From Deltaproteobacteria bacterium Ga0077550 (GTDB taxonomy: Bacteria > Myxococcota_A > Polyangia > Nannocystales > Nannocystaceae), in the NCBI GenBank assembly GCA_001464385.1, contig LNFB01000116.1, positions 1-50,146 of the forward strand: DNA of 50,146 bases, given 5' to 3'. The position numbers and the translations under genes were made by a program. The notes beneath the pieces were generated by a model that had not been told where the DNA came from, did not search any database, and worked only from the letters and a program-made list of their open reading frames with translations. Below are positions 25,288-33,726 of the stretch, piece after piece; within the stretch, counting starts at the first letter, position 1; each line of letters begins with the position of its first letter.

Positions 25288-26427
25288 ATGTCGCAGCGCC
25301 GCGTTCGATCCCGTCGTCCTCGAGAGCTGGCCCGCCGCCCCGCGGCGCTGCTGTGCGGCGCGCTCGCGCTCGCGTGCGCGCCGGCCGATCGCGGTGCACG
25401 CGGCTCGGGCAGCGCCGGCGGCATCACGCAGGCCGAGGCCGGGGGCTTCGGCGACGAGGGCGCGACCGAGGTCGGTGACGACGGGTCCGCGCCTGGCAGC
25501 GACGGCGCCTCCGACTCGGGCGCGCCCGCCGAGGGCGGTCCCAGCGGAGGCGGCGGGGTGTTCGACGTCGGCGGCGGTGAAGGGGGCGACACGGGCCCGG
25601 TCGTCAACGACGACGAGTGCCAGAAGATCGACTTCCTGTTCGTCATCGACAACTCCGGATCGATGGCCAACGAGCAGGCCGCCCTCGTCAACAGCTTCCC
25701 TGGCTTCATCGCGGCGATCGGCGCGACCGTCAACGCGCAGAACTACCAGCTGATGGTGATCGACACCGACGAGGCGAGCACGGGCCTGTGCACCGAGCTC
25801 TGCGGCACGTTCCCGACCTGCTTCGGCACCGCGTGCAACACGATCCCGGAGCCGACCGCCTGCGACATGACGCTCGGCGGTGGCGTGATCAAGAACGCCA
25901 AGGGCGTGCCATGTGACGTCGACGGCGACGCGCGCTACCTGACCGAGGACCAGACCGATCTCGCCGAGACCTTCGCGTGCATGGGGAAGGTCGGCATCGG
26001 CGGGCAGGACATCGAGCGACCGATGGAGGCGATGCTCGAGGCCGTCGGCGCGCAGGCCCAGGCGGGGGCGTGCAACGCCGGCTTCGTCCGCGACGACGCG
26101 ATCCTCGTGGTCACGTTCATCACCGACGAGGAGGACGACGGTGACTCCTTCGGCGATCCGACGGCGTGGCGGGACGCGCTCGTCCAGGCCAAGGGCGGCA
26201 ACGAGGCGGCGATCGTCGTGCTCGGCCTGGTCGGCGACTCCGACGTGCCCGGCGGCGGCTGTGGTCCCCTGGGCCTCGCCGAGCCCTCGCCGCGGCTGCG
26301 CGCCTTCGCCGAGTCGTTCGGCTTCGGGTCGTGGGGGTCGATCTGCAGCCCCGACTACGCGCCGTTCTTCGACGACGCCGTGGCGGTGATCGACTCGGCC
26401 TGCGAGATCTTCGATCCCGAGGGCTGA
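25288..26427 (+). CDS. VWA-domain lipoprotein
   Basis: 379 aa, ATG with a GGGGGAG ribosome site. The lipobox is ALALAC (Cys30), then a Gly/Asp/Glu/Ser linker to about residue 108. The von Willebrand A domain begins KIDFLFVIDNSGSM: the MIDAS motif DNSGS (121-125) is intact. Other VWA pieces are NYQLMVIDTD and AILVVTFITDEEDDGDS. Cysteines are frequent between strands (CTELCGTFPTCFGTAC), suggesting disulfides. VWA proteins bind ligands through a metal ion and often mediate adhesion or complex assembly. The same architecture recurs in myxobacteria; the ligand is unknown. Confidence 0.85.
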   Translation: MSQRRVRSRRPRELARRPAALLCGALALACAPADRGARGSGSAGGITQAEAGGFGDEGATEVGDDGSAPGSDGASDSGAPAEGGPSGGGGVFDVGGGEGGDTGPVVNDDECQKIDFLFVIDNSGSMANEQAALVNSFPGFIAAIGATVNAQNYQLMVIDTDEASTGLCTELCGTFPTCFGTACNTIPEPTACDMTLGGGVIKNAKGVPCDVDGDARYLTEDQTDLAETFACMGKVGIGGQDIERPMEAMLEAVGAQAQAGACNAGFVRDDAILVVTFITDEEDDGDSFGDPTAWRDALVQAKGGNEAAIVVLGLVGDSDVPGGGCGPLGLAEPSPRLRAFAESFGFGSWGSICSPDYAPFFDDAVAVIDSACEIFDPEG

Positions 26428-26482
26428 CGATTGCCCCAGCGCGCCGTCGATCGTCGAGGTCCTCCTCGGCACTGCCAGTGAC

Positions 26483-27037
26483 GTGAACCTGACGTTGCAT
26501 TGCGCCCTCGCCCTCGCCCTCGCCCTCGCCGCCGAACCAGTCTCGCCCCCTGCCGGGGCGCCCCCGCCGACGACGAAGGTGGAGGTCGTCGGCACGATCA
26601 CGACCCCGCCGCCTCCGCCCGTCGTCGAGCCGAGCGCAGCGCGCCGCACGTCTGCACGGAAGCTCGTCGTCGCGGGGGGCAGCACGTTGCTCACGACGTA
26701 CCTGGTGACGACGGTCTATGGCGTCGTGACGATCGACAAGGCGCGCAAGACCACGACGGACTGGGCGGGCAACGAGAGCGCGATCGATCACCGCGGCGTC
26801 GGTCTGGGCCGCTCGCTGTTGGTGCCGGTCGTCGGTCCGTTCCTCGCGATGCACTACACCCGCGCCGCGACCTCGCGCTGGCTCGAGCTGTTCAGCGGAT
26901 CGGCCCAGGTCGCGGGGCTCGTGCTCACGGTCGTCGGTGCCGTGCGACTGCGCCGATCCGGCAAGTCGCAGCGGGTCGCGATGACGGCGGACGCGTCGGG
27001 CCGCGGCGCGATGCTCGGCGTGTCCGGGCGGTTCTAG
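26483..27037 (+). CDS. Secreted/membrane protein with Pro-rich N-terminus
   Basis: 184 aa from the GTG at 26483. A signal-like stretch ([17 protein letters not shown], encoded by a CCTCGC repeat) is followed by a Pro/Thr-rich segment. Two hydrophobic helices (about 63-85, [18 protein letters not shown], and about 110-122) and a third at about 139-155 ([16 protein letters not shown]) follow. It ends in GVSGRF, similar to the GLSISGRF end of the membrane protein at 40393-41193. This C-terminal Phe pattern resembles outer-membrane proteins but also occurs in this bacterium's small multispan proteins. Function unknown; it follows the VWA gene by 55 bp and may be cotranscribed. Confidence 0.65.
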   Translation: MNLTLHCALALALALAAEPVSPPAGAPPPTTKVEVVGTITTPPPPPVVEPSAARRTSARKLVVAGGSTLLTTYLVTTVYGVVTIDKARKTTTDWAGNESAIDHRGVGLGRSLLVPVVGPFLAMHYTRAATSRWLELFSGSAQVAGLVLTVVGAVRLRRSGKSQRVAMTADASGRGAMLGVSGRF

Positions 27038-27116
27038 TGGGGCCGGGCGCAAGGTGTGCTCAAGGTCCGCTTGCTACAAGCCAAGGGGTGTCGACCACCC
27101 AGGGAGCGAGCGACGG

Positions 27117-28124
27117 ATGACGACGGAGAACCGCGGTGCAGATGCGTGCAGCGACCATGGGCTGGGGCCCGATCTCGGGCGGCGACGCGCGCTGTGGATG
27201 CTGGGCGCAGGCCTGGCGGTGACGGCCTGTGGCGCGGCCTCGTCCGATGACGACAGCAGCGGGAGCAGCGGTGACGGCACCGGCGGCTCCGGCACCACGG
27301 ATGCCGGCTCGAGCTCGGGTGGCACCTCCGAGTCGGGCAGCTCGAGCTCGGGCGAGGTCGCCGACACCGGCAGCACCGGCGCGTGCGGCTCGGCGACGGC
27401 GTGGGCCACCGGCGGCACCGCGGCGATGACGATGAAGTCCTGCTACCCCGATCCGTTCGCGGCCGCGCCGGCGACGTGCACCTTGATCTGCTCGACGACG
27501 GAGGGCCCGTGCACGACCGAGACGACGATCGAACGCGAGGACGTCAGCGAGGGCTACACCGGGCTGCCGGTGCGCATGGGTCTGCGCTTCGTCGACGAGG
27601 ACTGCAACCCGGTAGTCGGCGCCTCGGTGCAGATCTGGCACACGAAGCTGACGGGGGTCTACTCCGGTGTCACGCCCAGCGGCATGATGTGCTACGGCGA
27701 CGAGCCCGACGCCGAGGACGAGATGTTCTTCCGCGGCAGTCAGACCACCGACGCCGACGGCGTGGTGTACTTCGACACGTGCTTCCCCGGCTAGTACTCC
27801 GGCCGCGCGGTGCACGTCCACTTCCAGGCCCAGATCGACGACAGCTCGTGGATCGTCTCGCAGCTGCTGTGGGACGACGCCATGGTCGCCGAGGTGTTCG
27901 CCGCCCACGCCGAGTACCAGGGCTTCGGCCAGCCGGACACGACCAACGACACCGACAACGTCATCGGCGGCGAGGACGACAAGTCGCCGTACCTGTTCGA
28001 CGTGCAGCGCATGCCCGATGGCGCGATGCTGGCGAGCAAGACGATCACGATCCGCAGCGGCGGGCCGGGCTGCACCGCGGCGGGCAGCGGAGGTGGTGGG
28101 CCGGGCGGCCCGCCGGGCGGCTGA
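27117..28124 (+). pseudogene. Intradiol ring-cleavage dioxygenase-like protein interrupted by one amber codon
   Basis: One frame runs from the ATG at 27117 to the stop at 28122-28124 except for a TAG at 27792-27794; without it the product would be 335 aa. The N-terminus has a Tat-like signal with a lipobox ([18 protein letters not shown]), then a Ser/Gly linker. The catalytic fold follows: [34 protein letters not shown] (first Tyr iron ligand), [14 protein letters not shown], then the stop, then YSGRAVHVHF with the second Tyr and both His ligands. Relatives read PGWY at this point, so TGG appears to have become TAG. As written the 225-aa product lacks three of the four iron ligands. Alternatives are sequencing error or readthrough. 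A GTG at 27810 could restart translation. Confidence 0.8.
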
Positions 28125-28135
28125 CGGCCGGGCGC

Positions 28136-28984
28136 TCAGCCCGAGCGCTCGAACTCGTCGGTGTCGTGGGCGCAGAAGACCTGCACGTGCTCGCCGTGGC
28201 TGCGCGCGACCTCGGTGAGGCGCGCCTGGTTGTCGAGCCGCGCGCGGTTGTCCGCCGCGAGGAAACGCTGGTAGCCGCGCAGCACCCACGGGCACCGCGG
28301 CTGGTCGGCATGGACCTCGCCGCGGTGGAAGTACGCGTCGCCGGCGTGCAGCAACCACCGCCGCGCCGAGGGATCGGCGCCGTCGGGCTCGCCGGTGTCG
28401 ATGGCGATCCCGCTGTGGCCCATCGAGTGGCCGCACAGCGGCAGCATGAGGATCTCGGGCGGCAGGGTGTCGAGGTTGCGCACGGCGGGGAAGCCGAACC
28501 ACGCCTCGCCGTCGCTGCCGTAGCGGCACCACTTGGGTCGATGGGCCCACTGCACGGGGCGGTAGCGCATGCGATCGTGGAAGCCGGGCCGCTCCATCGC
28601 GCGGGTGAACTCCGCCTCGGCGACGTGGACGCGCGCGTGGGGGAAGTCCGAGAGGCCTCCGACGTGGTCGAGATCCATGTGCGTCAGCACGATGTCGCGG
28701 ACGTCCTCGACACGGAAGCCGAGGGCCTCGATCTGTCCGGCGGCGGTGTGCGCGGGTTCGAGGCGCGGCCGCACCGTCGAGACGAAGAACCCGCCGAGAC
28801 GACCGCGCGGATCGGCGACGTCGGCGAGGCCGAACCCGCTGTCGACGAGCACCAGGCGATCGGGCAGCTCGAGCAACAGGCAGTGGCACACCAGGTGGTG
28901 GTGCAGCGCGCCGCGGCCGTAGATCAGCCTGCCGCCCAGCGGCGTCATCCGGCCGCAGTCGAGGTGACGCACGCGGATGCTCAC
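28136..28984 (-). CDS. MBL-fold metallo-hydrolase
   Basis: 282 aa, GTG start overlapping the upstream MscS stop by four bases (GTGA). The metallo-beta-lactamase signature THMDLDHVGG (HxDxDH type) is present, along with LVDSGFGLAD before it, CGHSMGHSG and LLHAGDAYFHRGEV after it, and a terminal His in FCAHDTDEF. Two metal ions are expected. The closest-looking group is the AHL-lactonase/RNase Z-like hydrolases acting on small esters or lactones, but the substrate cannot be set from the sequence. It is translationally coupled to the MscS channel gene. Confidence 0.9.
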   Translation of the reverse strand: MSIRVRHLDCGRMTPLGGRLIYGRGALHHHLVCHCLLLELPDRLVLVDSGFGLADVADPRGRLGGFFVSTVRPRLEPAHTAAGQIEALGFRVEDVRDIVLTHMDLDHVGGLSDFPHARVHVAEAEFTRAMERPGFHDRMRYRPVQWAHRPKWCRYGSDGEAWFGFPAVRNLDTLPPEILMLPLCGHSMGHSGIAIDTGEPDGADPSARRWLLHAGDAYFHRGEVHADQPRCPWVLRGYQRFLAADNRARLDNQARLTEVARSHGEHVQVFCAHDTDEFERSG

Positions 28985-30057
28985 GGATGGATCATCCCCG
29001 CGTGCTCCCCGGGGGCGCCCGCCCGCTCCTGATCGAAGTTGATGGCGTAGATGGGGTAGGGGATGACGATGCCGTCGCGGGCGAAGCGGGTCGCGAGGCG
29101 CTTGATGCACTCGTGTCGGATGACCAGGCTCTCGCGGAATCCGACGGCGCGCAGGTGCAACGTCAGCTCGATGCCCGAGTCGGCGAAGCGGCGGTAGCGG
29201 ACGAAGGGCTCGTGGGTCGGCACGCTGCCGGCGATCTCGGCCATGATCTCGCGCCCGACCGCGCACGCGGCAGCCTCGACCTGCTCGAGGTCGCTGCGGT
29301 AGTGGACCTGCACGTCGATGAGCACGCCGACCTCTGGGGTCGGCAGATCGAAGTTGGTGATCACCTCGGCGCCGAGCTTGGCGTTGGGCACGATGACCGT
29401 CGCGCTGGTGAGCAGCCGTCGCAGCCGCGTTGCCCGCCAGCCGATGTCCTCGAGCACCGCCTCCTCGCCGTCGCCCAGGCGCAGGATGTCGCCGACGCGG
29501 ATGTTGCGGGCGATGGTCATCTGCATCCCGGCGAACACGTTGGCCAGGGTCTCCTGCAGGCCGAGGGCGACCGCGAGGCCGCCGATCCCGAGCGTGGTCA
29601 GCATCGGCGCCACCGAGATGCCGAAGTTGCCGAGCAGGAGCACCAGGCCGACCAGCATGATGAAGATGCGGACGACGTTCTGGACCACGCCGGTGACCGG
29701 CGAGGCCTGACCGGGACGCGCGGGGACGATCGCGACGAGCAGCCGCACGACGACCTCGGCGAACCACACCGTGATCGAGATGATGAGGACCGACGAGAGC
29801 ACGTCGGCGCCGAGCTCGGCGACGTCCGGGTCGACGTGGACGACCAGCAGCGCGAGGTAGAACCCGCCGAGCGTCGCCCAGAGCACCACGGGGCGGCGCA
29901 GCGAGCGGATGATGTCCTCGTCGAGGGTCGAGGCGGTGCGCCGCTCGAGCATGACGGCGAGCCGCTCGAGCGCGAAGGTGCGGAAGAGCTGGCCGGCAGT
30001 CGCCGCCAGCAGCACGATCACGAAGGCGGCGAGCCACGAAGCGTTCTGCTGCGCCAT
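28981..30057 (-). CDS. MscS-family mechanosensitive ion channel
   Basis: 358 aa from the ATG at 30057; an in-frame GTG at 30075 is possible. Four hydrophobic helices come first (SWLAAFVIVLLAATAGQLF, VLWATLGGFYLALLVVHV, VLSSVLIISITVWFAEVVV, VVRIFIMLVGLVLLLG). The pore helix TLGIGGLAVALGLQETLANV follows, with the Gly/Ala packing typical of MscS TM3, then the beta domain (RVGDILRLGDGEEAVLEDIG, TVIVPNAKLGAEVITNF) and a C-terminal alpha/beta part ending IPYPIYAINF. It releases solutes on osmotic downshift. A TAAGGT box lies at 30104-30099 on this strand. It is divergent from the SRPBCC gene. Confidence 0.9.
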   Translation of the reverse strand: MAQQNASWLAAFVIVLLAATAGQLFRTFALERLAVMLERRTASTLDEDIIRSLRRPVVLWATLGGFYLALLVVHVDPDVAELGADVLSSVLIISITVWFAEVVVRLLVAIVPARPGQASPVTGVVQNVVRIFIMLVGLVLLLGNFGISVAPMLTTLGIGGLAVALGLQETLANVFAGMQMTIARNIRVGDILRLGDGEEAVLEDIGWRATRLRRLLTSATVIVPNAKLGAEVITNFDLPTPEVGVLIDVQVHYRSDLEQVEAAACAVGREIMAEIAGSVPTHEPFVRYRRFADSGIELTLHLRAVGFRESLVIRHECIKRLATRFARDGIVIPYPIYAINFDQERAGAPGEHAGMIHP

Positions 30058-30191
30058 CGTCCAGAGATCGTCCACGTCCGTCGTCGTCCTCGGCGGCGAC
30101 CTTACCACGGCCGCGCGCCGCAGCGCCTCGACGGCGGCCGCTGGCGGTCGGCGTGGAAATTCCCGCCGAGAAGGCGGAAGGTGGGCCCATC

Positions 30192-30827
30192 ATGGCGAGA
30201 GAGAGCCTCGTGTTGTCCGCGCAGTTCCCCGCGTCCGTGGCCGAGATCCACGACGCGTGGCTCGACCCCAAGGCCCACGCGGCGATGACCGGCGCGCCGG
30301 CGTCGATCCGCGACGACGGCAGCTTCGTCGCGTGGGACGGCTACATCACCGCCCGGACGCTCCTCGACGAGCCCGACAGCATCGTGCAGACCTGGCGCAC
30401 CACCGAGTTCCCCGCCGACGCGCCCGACTCCCAGGTCGAGCTCGCCCTGGCCGCCGTCCGCGGGGGCACGCGCGTCACGATCACGCACACCAACATCCCC
30501 GCCGGGCAGGCGGGCGCGTACGCGGGCGGCTGGGAGGACTACTACTTCACGCCGATGCTCCGGTGGTTCGAGGGGGCGGGGTCGGTGAAGGCGGTGACGA
30601 AGCCCGCGACGAAGAAGACGCCGGTGAAGAAGAAGGCGGCGCCGACGAAGAAGAAGGCGGCGCCGACGAAGAAGAAGGCGGCGCCGACGAAGAAGACGGC
30701 AGCGCCGGTGAAGAAGAAGGCAGCGCCGGTGAAGAAGAAGGCAGCGCCGGTGAAGAAGAAGGCAGCGCTGGCGAGGAAGGCGGCGGCGCCGGTGACGAAG
30801 AAGGCCGCGAAGCGGAAGCGCGCCTGA
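30192..30827 (+). CDS. SRPBCC (AHSA1-like) domain fused to a histone-H1-like Lys/Ala/Pro tail
   Basis: 211 aa. Residues 1-127 are an AHSA1/START-type helix-grip domain: VLSAQFPASVAEIHDAWLDP, DGSFVAWDGYITARTLLDEP, IVQTWRTTEFPADAPDSQVE, RVTITHTNIPAGQ, WEDYYFTPMLRWF. Residues from about 130 to the end are a basic tail: seven 7-residue units of KKKAAPT/KKKAAPV type (DNA 30627-30773), then KRKRA. Such tails occur in bacterial histone-H1-like and some myxobacterial proteins and bind nucleic acid. The fusion suggests a small-molecule-binding domain tethered to DNA or to polyanions. The ATG at 30192 is used because it begins the domain; an upstream in-frame start at 30153 is possible. Confidence 0.85.
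   Translation: MARESLVLSAQFPASVAEIHDAWLDPKAHAAMTGAPASIRDDGSFVAWDGYITARTLLDEPDSIVQTWRTTEFPADAPDSQVELALAAVRGGTRVTITHTNIPAGQAGAYAGGWEDYYFTPMLRWFEGAGSVKAVTKPATKKTPVKKKAAPTKKKAAPTKKKAAPTKKTAAPVKKKAAPVKKKAAPVKKKAALARKAAAPVTKKAAKRKRA
30627..30773 (+). repeat. Seven tandem 21-bp units coding for the Lys/Ala/Pro tail
   Basis: Units begin AAGAAGAAGGCGGCGCCG and differ mainly in the last codon (ACG or GTG) and in gcg/gca. The first three and the fifth and sixth form two near-identical groups, so copy number has probably changed by slippage or unequal exchange. Confidence 0.85.
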
Positions 30828-30938
30828 TCGCCGCCGGAGTGCCGAACGCGTAGTGCCGATCATCATCGGCGCACTGGGGGACCACGGCCGCGGTGCCTGG
30901 GGCTGCGATCGCACCTTCTCGGCCGCCCGACGCCAGGC

Positions 30939-30944
30939 TAGCCT
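30939..30944 (+). promoter_or_regulatory. -10-like box TAGCCT for the PQQ-type dehydrogenase gene
   Basis: TAGCCT ends 7 nt before the ATG at 30952, the same geometry as at 4274 and 14267. Confidence 0.45.
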
Positions 30945-30951
30945 GCCCGCC

Positions 30952-32436
30952 ATGAAGCTCACCCCGTGGATCGTGGCGTCGCGCACCTTCGTTGGACTCG
31001 GGCTCGTGCTCACCGCGTGTGGCGGTTCGGGCTCTGGCGACGGCACGGCGACCGAGGGCGCGACCACGGGCACCGACACCGGCACGGCGAGCAACCCCTC
31101 GACGTCGGTGACGCAGGGCACGACGACCGACTCCGCGTCGGGTCCGAGCACGACGATGACGACGGGCGCCGACACGTCGACGACGAGCGACACGGCGACC
31201 GGGAGCACGGGGAGCAGCAGCAGCGGCGCCGACGAGAGCAGCAGCAGCAGCGGCGGTGACACCGGGCCGGTCGTGCCGCCGTGCCCGTACGAGCCGGTCG
31301 CGGGGCCCAGCGGCTGGGCGCTCGAGATGGTCGCCGAGGACGTCGAGGAGCCGATGTTCGCGCTGGGCCACCCCGAGGAGCCCGATCGACTGTTCGTGCT
31401 CGAGCGCGCCGGCACCATCGAGATGATCGAGCCCGGCACGACCACGCCGGTGGTGCCGAGCATCCTCGAGATCGAGGGCGTCGAGAACGGCGGCGAGAGC
31501 GGCCTGTTCGGCCTCGCGTTCCACCCCGACTTCCCCGACGACCCGCGGATCTACGTCAACTACACCGCGCTGCCCGACGGTCGCACGCGGATCAACGAGT
31601 ACACCCTCGACCCGATGAACAACTGGGTCGGCGACCCCGACTCCGAGCGGCTCATCCTCGACATCTGGCAGCCCGAGTACAACCACAACGGCGGCGGCAT
31701 CGCGTTCGATACGACCGGCAACTTGCTCATCGGCATGGGCGACGGCGGCACGCAGAGCACCTCGCGCGTCACGGGGATCCTGCTGGCGAAGTTCCTGCGC
31801 ATCGGCGTCGACCCCGACGGCATCGAGGACAACCCGGAGGCGTGCGAGGGCTGCCCGCAGTTCGGGCCCTTCGACTACACGATCCCGGCCGACAACCCGT
31901 TCGTCGGCGATCCCGACTACGCGCCGGAGATCTTCGCGCTCGGCTTCCGCAACCCGTTCCGCTGGTCGATCGACGTCGGCACCGGTGACATCTGGGTCGG
32001 CGACGTCGGCCAGAACGCGTGGGAGGAGGTCGACCTCATCGAGGCCGGCCGCGACTACGGCTGGAACTCGATGGAGGGCTTCCACTGCTACAACGGCGAC
32101 TGCGAGCCGGTCGACCCCAACCAGACCAACGGCGACGGCCTCACGATGCCGCTGGTCGAGATCAGCCACGGCGGGGGCGACTGCGCCGTGGTCGGCGGCG
32201 CCGTGTACCGCAGCTGCCAGGTCCCCGAGTGGGACGGCACGTACCTGTTCTCGGACTACTGCAACGCCGAGGTCCGCGGCCTGCGCTACGACGGCGACAA
32301 CCTCGAGGAGCTCGGCGTGCTGATCGACCCGAACAACGGGCTCGTCGGCAACGGCTGGAACAACTGGGGCGACGTCTACTTCACCGGCGGCAGCACGTTC
32401 AACGGTCGGGTGTGGCGCGTGGTCCCGGTGGAGTGA
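30952..32436 (+). CDS. PQQ-dependent sugar dehydrogenase-like lipoprotein (YliI/soluble GDH family)
   Basis: 494 aa. The lipobox is VLTAC; a long Ser/Thr/Gly linker runs to about residue 105. The six-bladed propeller of the aldose dehydrogenase family follows: DRLFVLERAGTIEMI, GESGLFGLAFHPDFPDDPRI, YNHNGGGIAFDTTGNLLIGM, FALGFRNPFRWSID, GDVGQNAWEEVDLIEAGRDY, GWNSMEGFHCY. The His in YNHNGG matches the catalytic base region. Members oxidise sugars in the periplasm with PQQ and pass electrons to the respiratory chain; some homologues bind no cofactor. No PQQ biosynthesis genes are in the window. The 3' end overlaps the convergent MglA-like gene by 38 bp. Confidence 0.88.
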   Translation: MKLTPWIVASRTFVGLGLVLTACGGSGSGDGTATEGATTGTDTGTASNPSTSVTQGTTTDSASGPSTTMTTGADTSTTSDTATGSTGSSSSGADESSSSSGGDTGPVVPPCPYEPVAGPSGWALEMVAEDVEEPMFALGHPEEPDRLFVLERAGTIEMIEPGTTTPVVPSILEIEGVENGGESGLFGLAFHPDFPDDPRIYVNYTALPDGRTRINEYTLDPMNNWVGDPDSERLILDIWQPEYNHNGGGIAFDTTGNLLIGMGDGGTQSTSRVTGILLAKFLRIGVDPDGIEDNPEACEGCPQFGPFDYTIPADNPFVGDPDYAPEIFALGFRNPFRWSIDVGTGDIWVGDVGQNAWEEVDLIEAGRDYGWNSMEGFHCYNGDCEPVDPNQTNGDGLTMPLVEISHGGGDCAVVGGAVYRSCQVPEWDGTYLFSDYCNAEVRGLRYDGDNLEELGVLIDPNNGLVGNGWNNWGDVYFTGGSTFNGRVWRVVPVE

Positions 32437-33010
32437 CGCCGCGCAGCCGATCGAGGACCAGCCGCGTGGCCCGCTCGATCGTCTCGAGCACGGCCGCGCC
32501 GCTGCTCACCGACACGGGGATCACCGCGATGTCGTCGCCGACGCCGAGGGCGTCGCGCAGCGTGGGGTCGTCGATCGCGTCGGCGCTGCGGTGATCGACC
32601 GCGATCACCAGAGGGATCGCGGTGAGCTCGTCGCCGAAGCTCGCCGCCACGTCGCCGAGGACCGCGAAGCGCTCGGCGTTGACGGCGAGGCGGGGCCGTC
32701 GGCCGTCGGCGACGAAGACCAGGGCATCCGCGCGGCGCATCAGCAGGCGCTGGGCCTCGGGACCGGGCGCGTCGTTGTCGGCGGAGACGACGTGCAGGTG
32801 GGTCCGATAGCCGACGGCGCCGGGCCGAACCGCGGGGGCGAACGCGAAGCCCTCGACCTCGTCGGCGCCGTGACGCTCGCTGACGACGGCCCCGAGCAAC
32901 GCGGGATCGAGGCGGCCACGGATGAAACGGGTGCATGCCCGGGCACCGGCAGGTCCGGCGTACACGATCTTCGCGTGGATCTCCCGCCGCTCTTCGTGGA
33001 TGAAGGCCAT
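32399..33010 (-). CDS. MglA-like small GTPase homologue with degenerate nucleotide site
   Basis: 203 aa from the ATG at 33010. The N-terminus MAFIHEERREIHAKIVYAGP aligns with the start of the polarity GTPase MglA (MSFINYSSREINCKIVYYGP in Myxococcus). Later parts also match: YRTHLHVVSADND, RRADALVFVADGRRPRLAVN, LTAIPLVIAVDHR, AVLETIERATRLVLDRL. The Walker A G-K is replaced: GPAGARACT stands where GPGLCGKTT is found (R24, A25), the switch-2 region lacks the PGQ motif, and NKRD is DHRS. It is therefore a likely pseudo-GTPase that cannot bind or hydrolyse GTP normally. It is divergent from a YiiX-like peptidase gene. Confidence 0.82.
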   Translation of the reverse strand: MAFIHEERREIHAKIVYAGPAGARACTRFIRGRLDPALLGAVVSERHGADEVEGFAFAPAVRPGAVGYRTHLHVVSADNDAPGPEAQRLLMRRADALVFVADGRRPRLAVNAERFAVLGDVAASFGDELTAIPLVIAVDHRSADAIDDPTLRDALGVGDDIAVIPVSVSSGAAVLETIERATRLVLDRLRGVTPPGPRATPDR

Positions 33011-33129
33011 GCGTGATCGACCGTCCTGGCGCCCCGAATTCCATGGACGGTGTCGGGTGGCCGCGGTTGCGGCGGCGAGGTCGACGCCGGTTGAATCCGA
33101 GCGGCGCCGCTGGAGTAGAAGCACCACGC

Positions 33130-33717
33130 ATGGTCGACCCGAGACGCATCGGACCCCACGAGCTCCAGCTCGCCGACGTCATCTTCGTGACCGCCGATAC
33201 CGCATTGGGGCAGTTCATCCGGACGGTGACCGGCGCGGAGGTCAGCCACGCGTTCCTGTCCCTGGGCGACGGCAACGTCGTCGAAGCCACCGGCGACGGC
33301 GTCGAGAGGCGGCCGTTGGCCCTCGCCCTCACCGGGACGACGGTCGCGATCGCGATGCGGCGGCCGGACCTCGGCGAGGCCCAGCGCGCCGCGATCCGCG
33401 AGCATGCCCTCGGCTTCGTCGGTCGGCCGTACGACTTCGTCGGGGTGAACGGGGCCGGCGTGCACTCGTCGCCCGCGATGGCCGTCGGCGTGTGCCTGAG
33501 CGTGCCGCTGGTGTGCGTCGCCTTCGAGATCAACGCGACGCCCGAGCAGCGCGACCGTCGACTGTTCTGTTCGGAGCTGGTGTGCCGCGCGTACGAGCTG
33601 GCCGGCGTGCCGCTCGTCGATCGCTCGCCGTCGTTCGCGAACCCGGCCGAGGTGTACCGCTCGCGATCGCTGCGGTATGTCGGTCACCTGCCGGTCGGCG
33701 CGGCCGCGGTGTCCTGA
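33130..33717 (+). CDS. YiiX/NlpC-P60-like permuted papain-fold hydrolase
   Basis: 195 aa from the ATG at 33130 (GGAG ribosome site; an upstream GTG at 33013 would add residues without domain character). Typical YiiX/DUF830 order: LQLADVIFV with TALGQFIRTVTG, EVSHAFLSLGDGNVVEATGD with His40, GRPYDF, and LFCSELVCRAYELAG with nucleophile Cys147. No signal peptide is seen, so it may act in the cytoplasm. Members cleave amide or thioester bonds in peptides, lipids or peptidoglycan. Its start faces the MglA-like gene with 119 bp between, which suggests shared regulation. Confidence 0.82.
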   Translation: MVDPRRIGPHELQLADVIFVTADTALGQFIRTVTGAEVSHAFLSLGDGNVVEATGDGVERRPLALALTGTTVAIAMRRPDLGEAQRAAIREHALGFVGRPYDFVGVNGAGVHSSPAMAVGVCLSVPLVCVAFEINATPEQRDRRLFCSELVCRAYELAGVPLVDRSPSFANPAEVYRSRSLRYVGHLPVGAAAVS

Positions 33718-33726
33718 CCGCGAGCA

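Noticed and set aside
28987..30288. 433-codon plus-strand frame opposite the MscS gene
   Set aside because: Low-complexity His/Asp/Arg product typical of antisense frames; the MscS protein on the minus strand is well supported.
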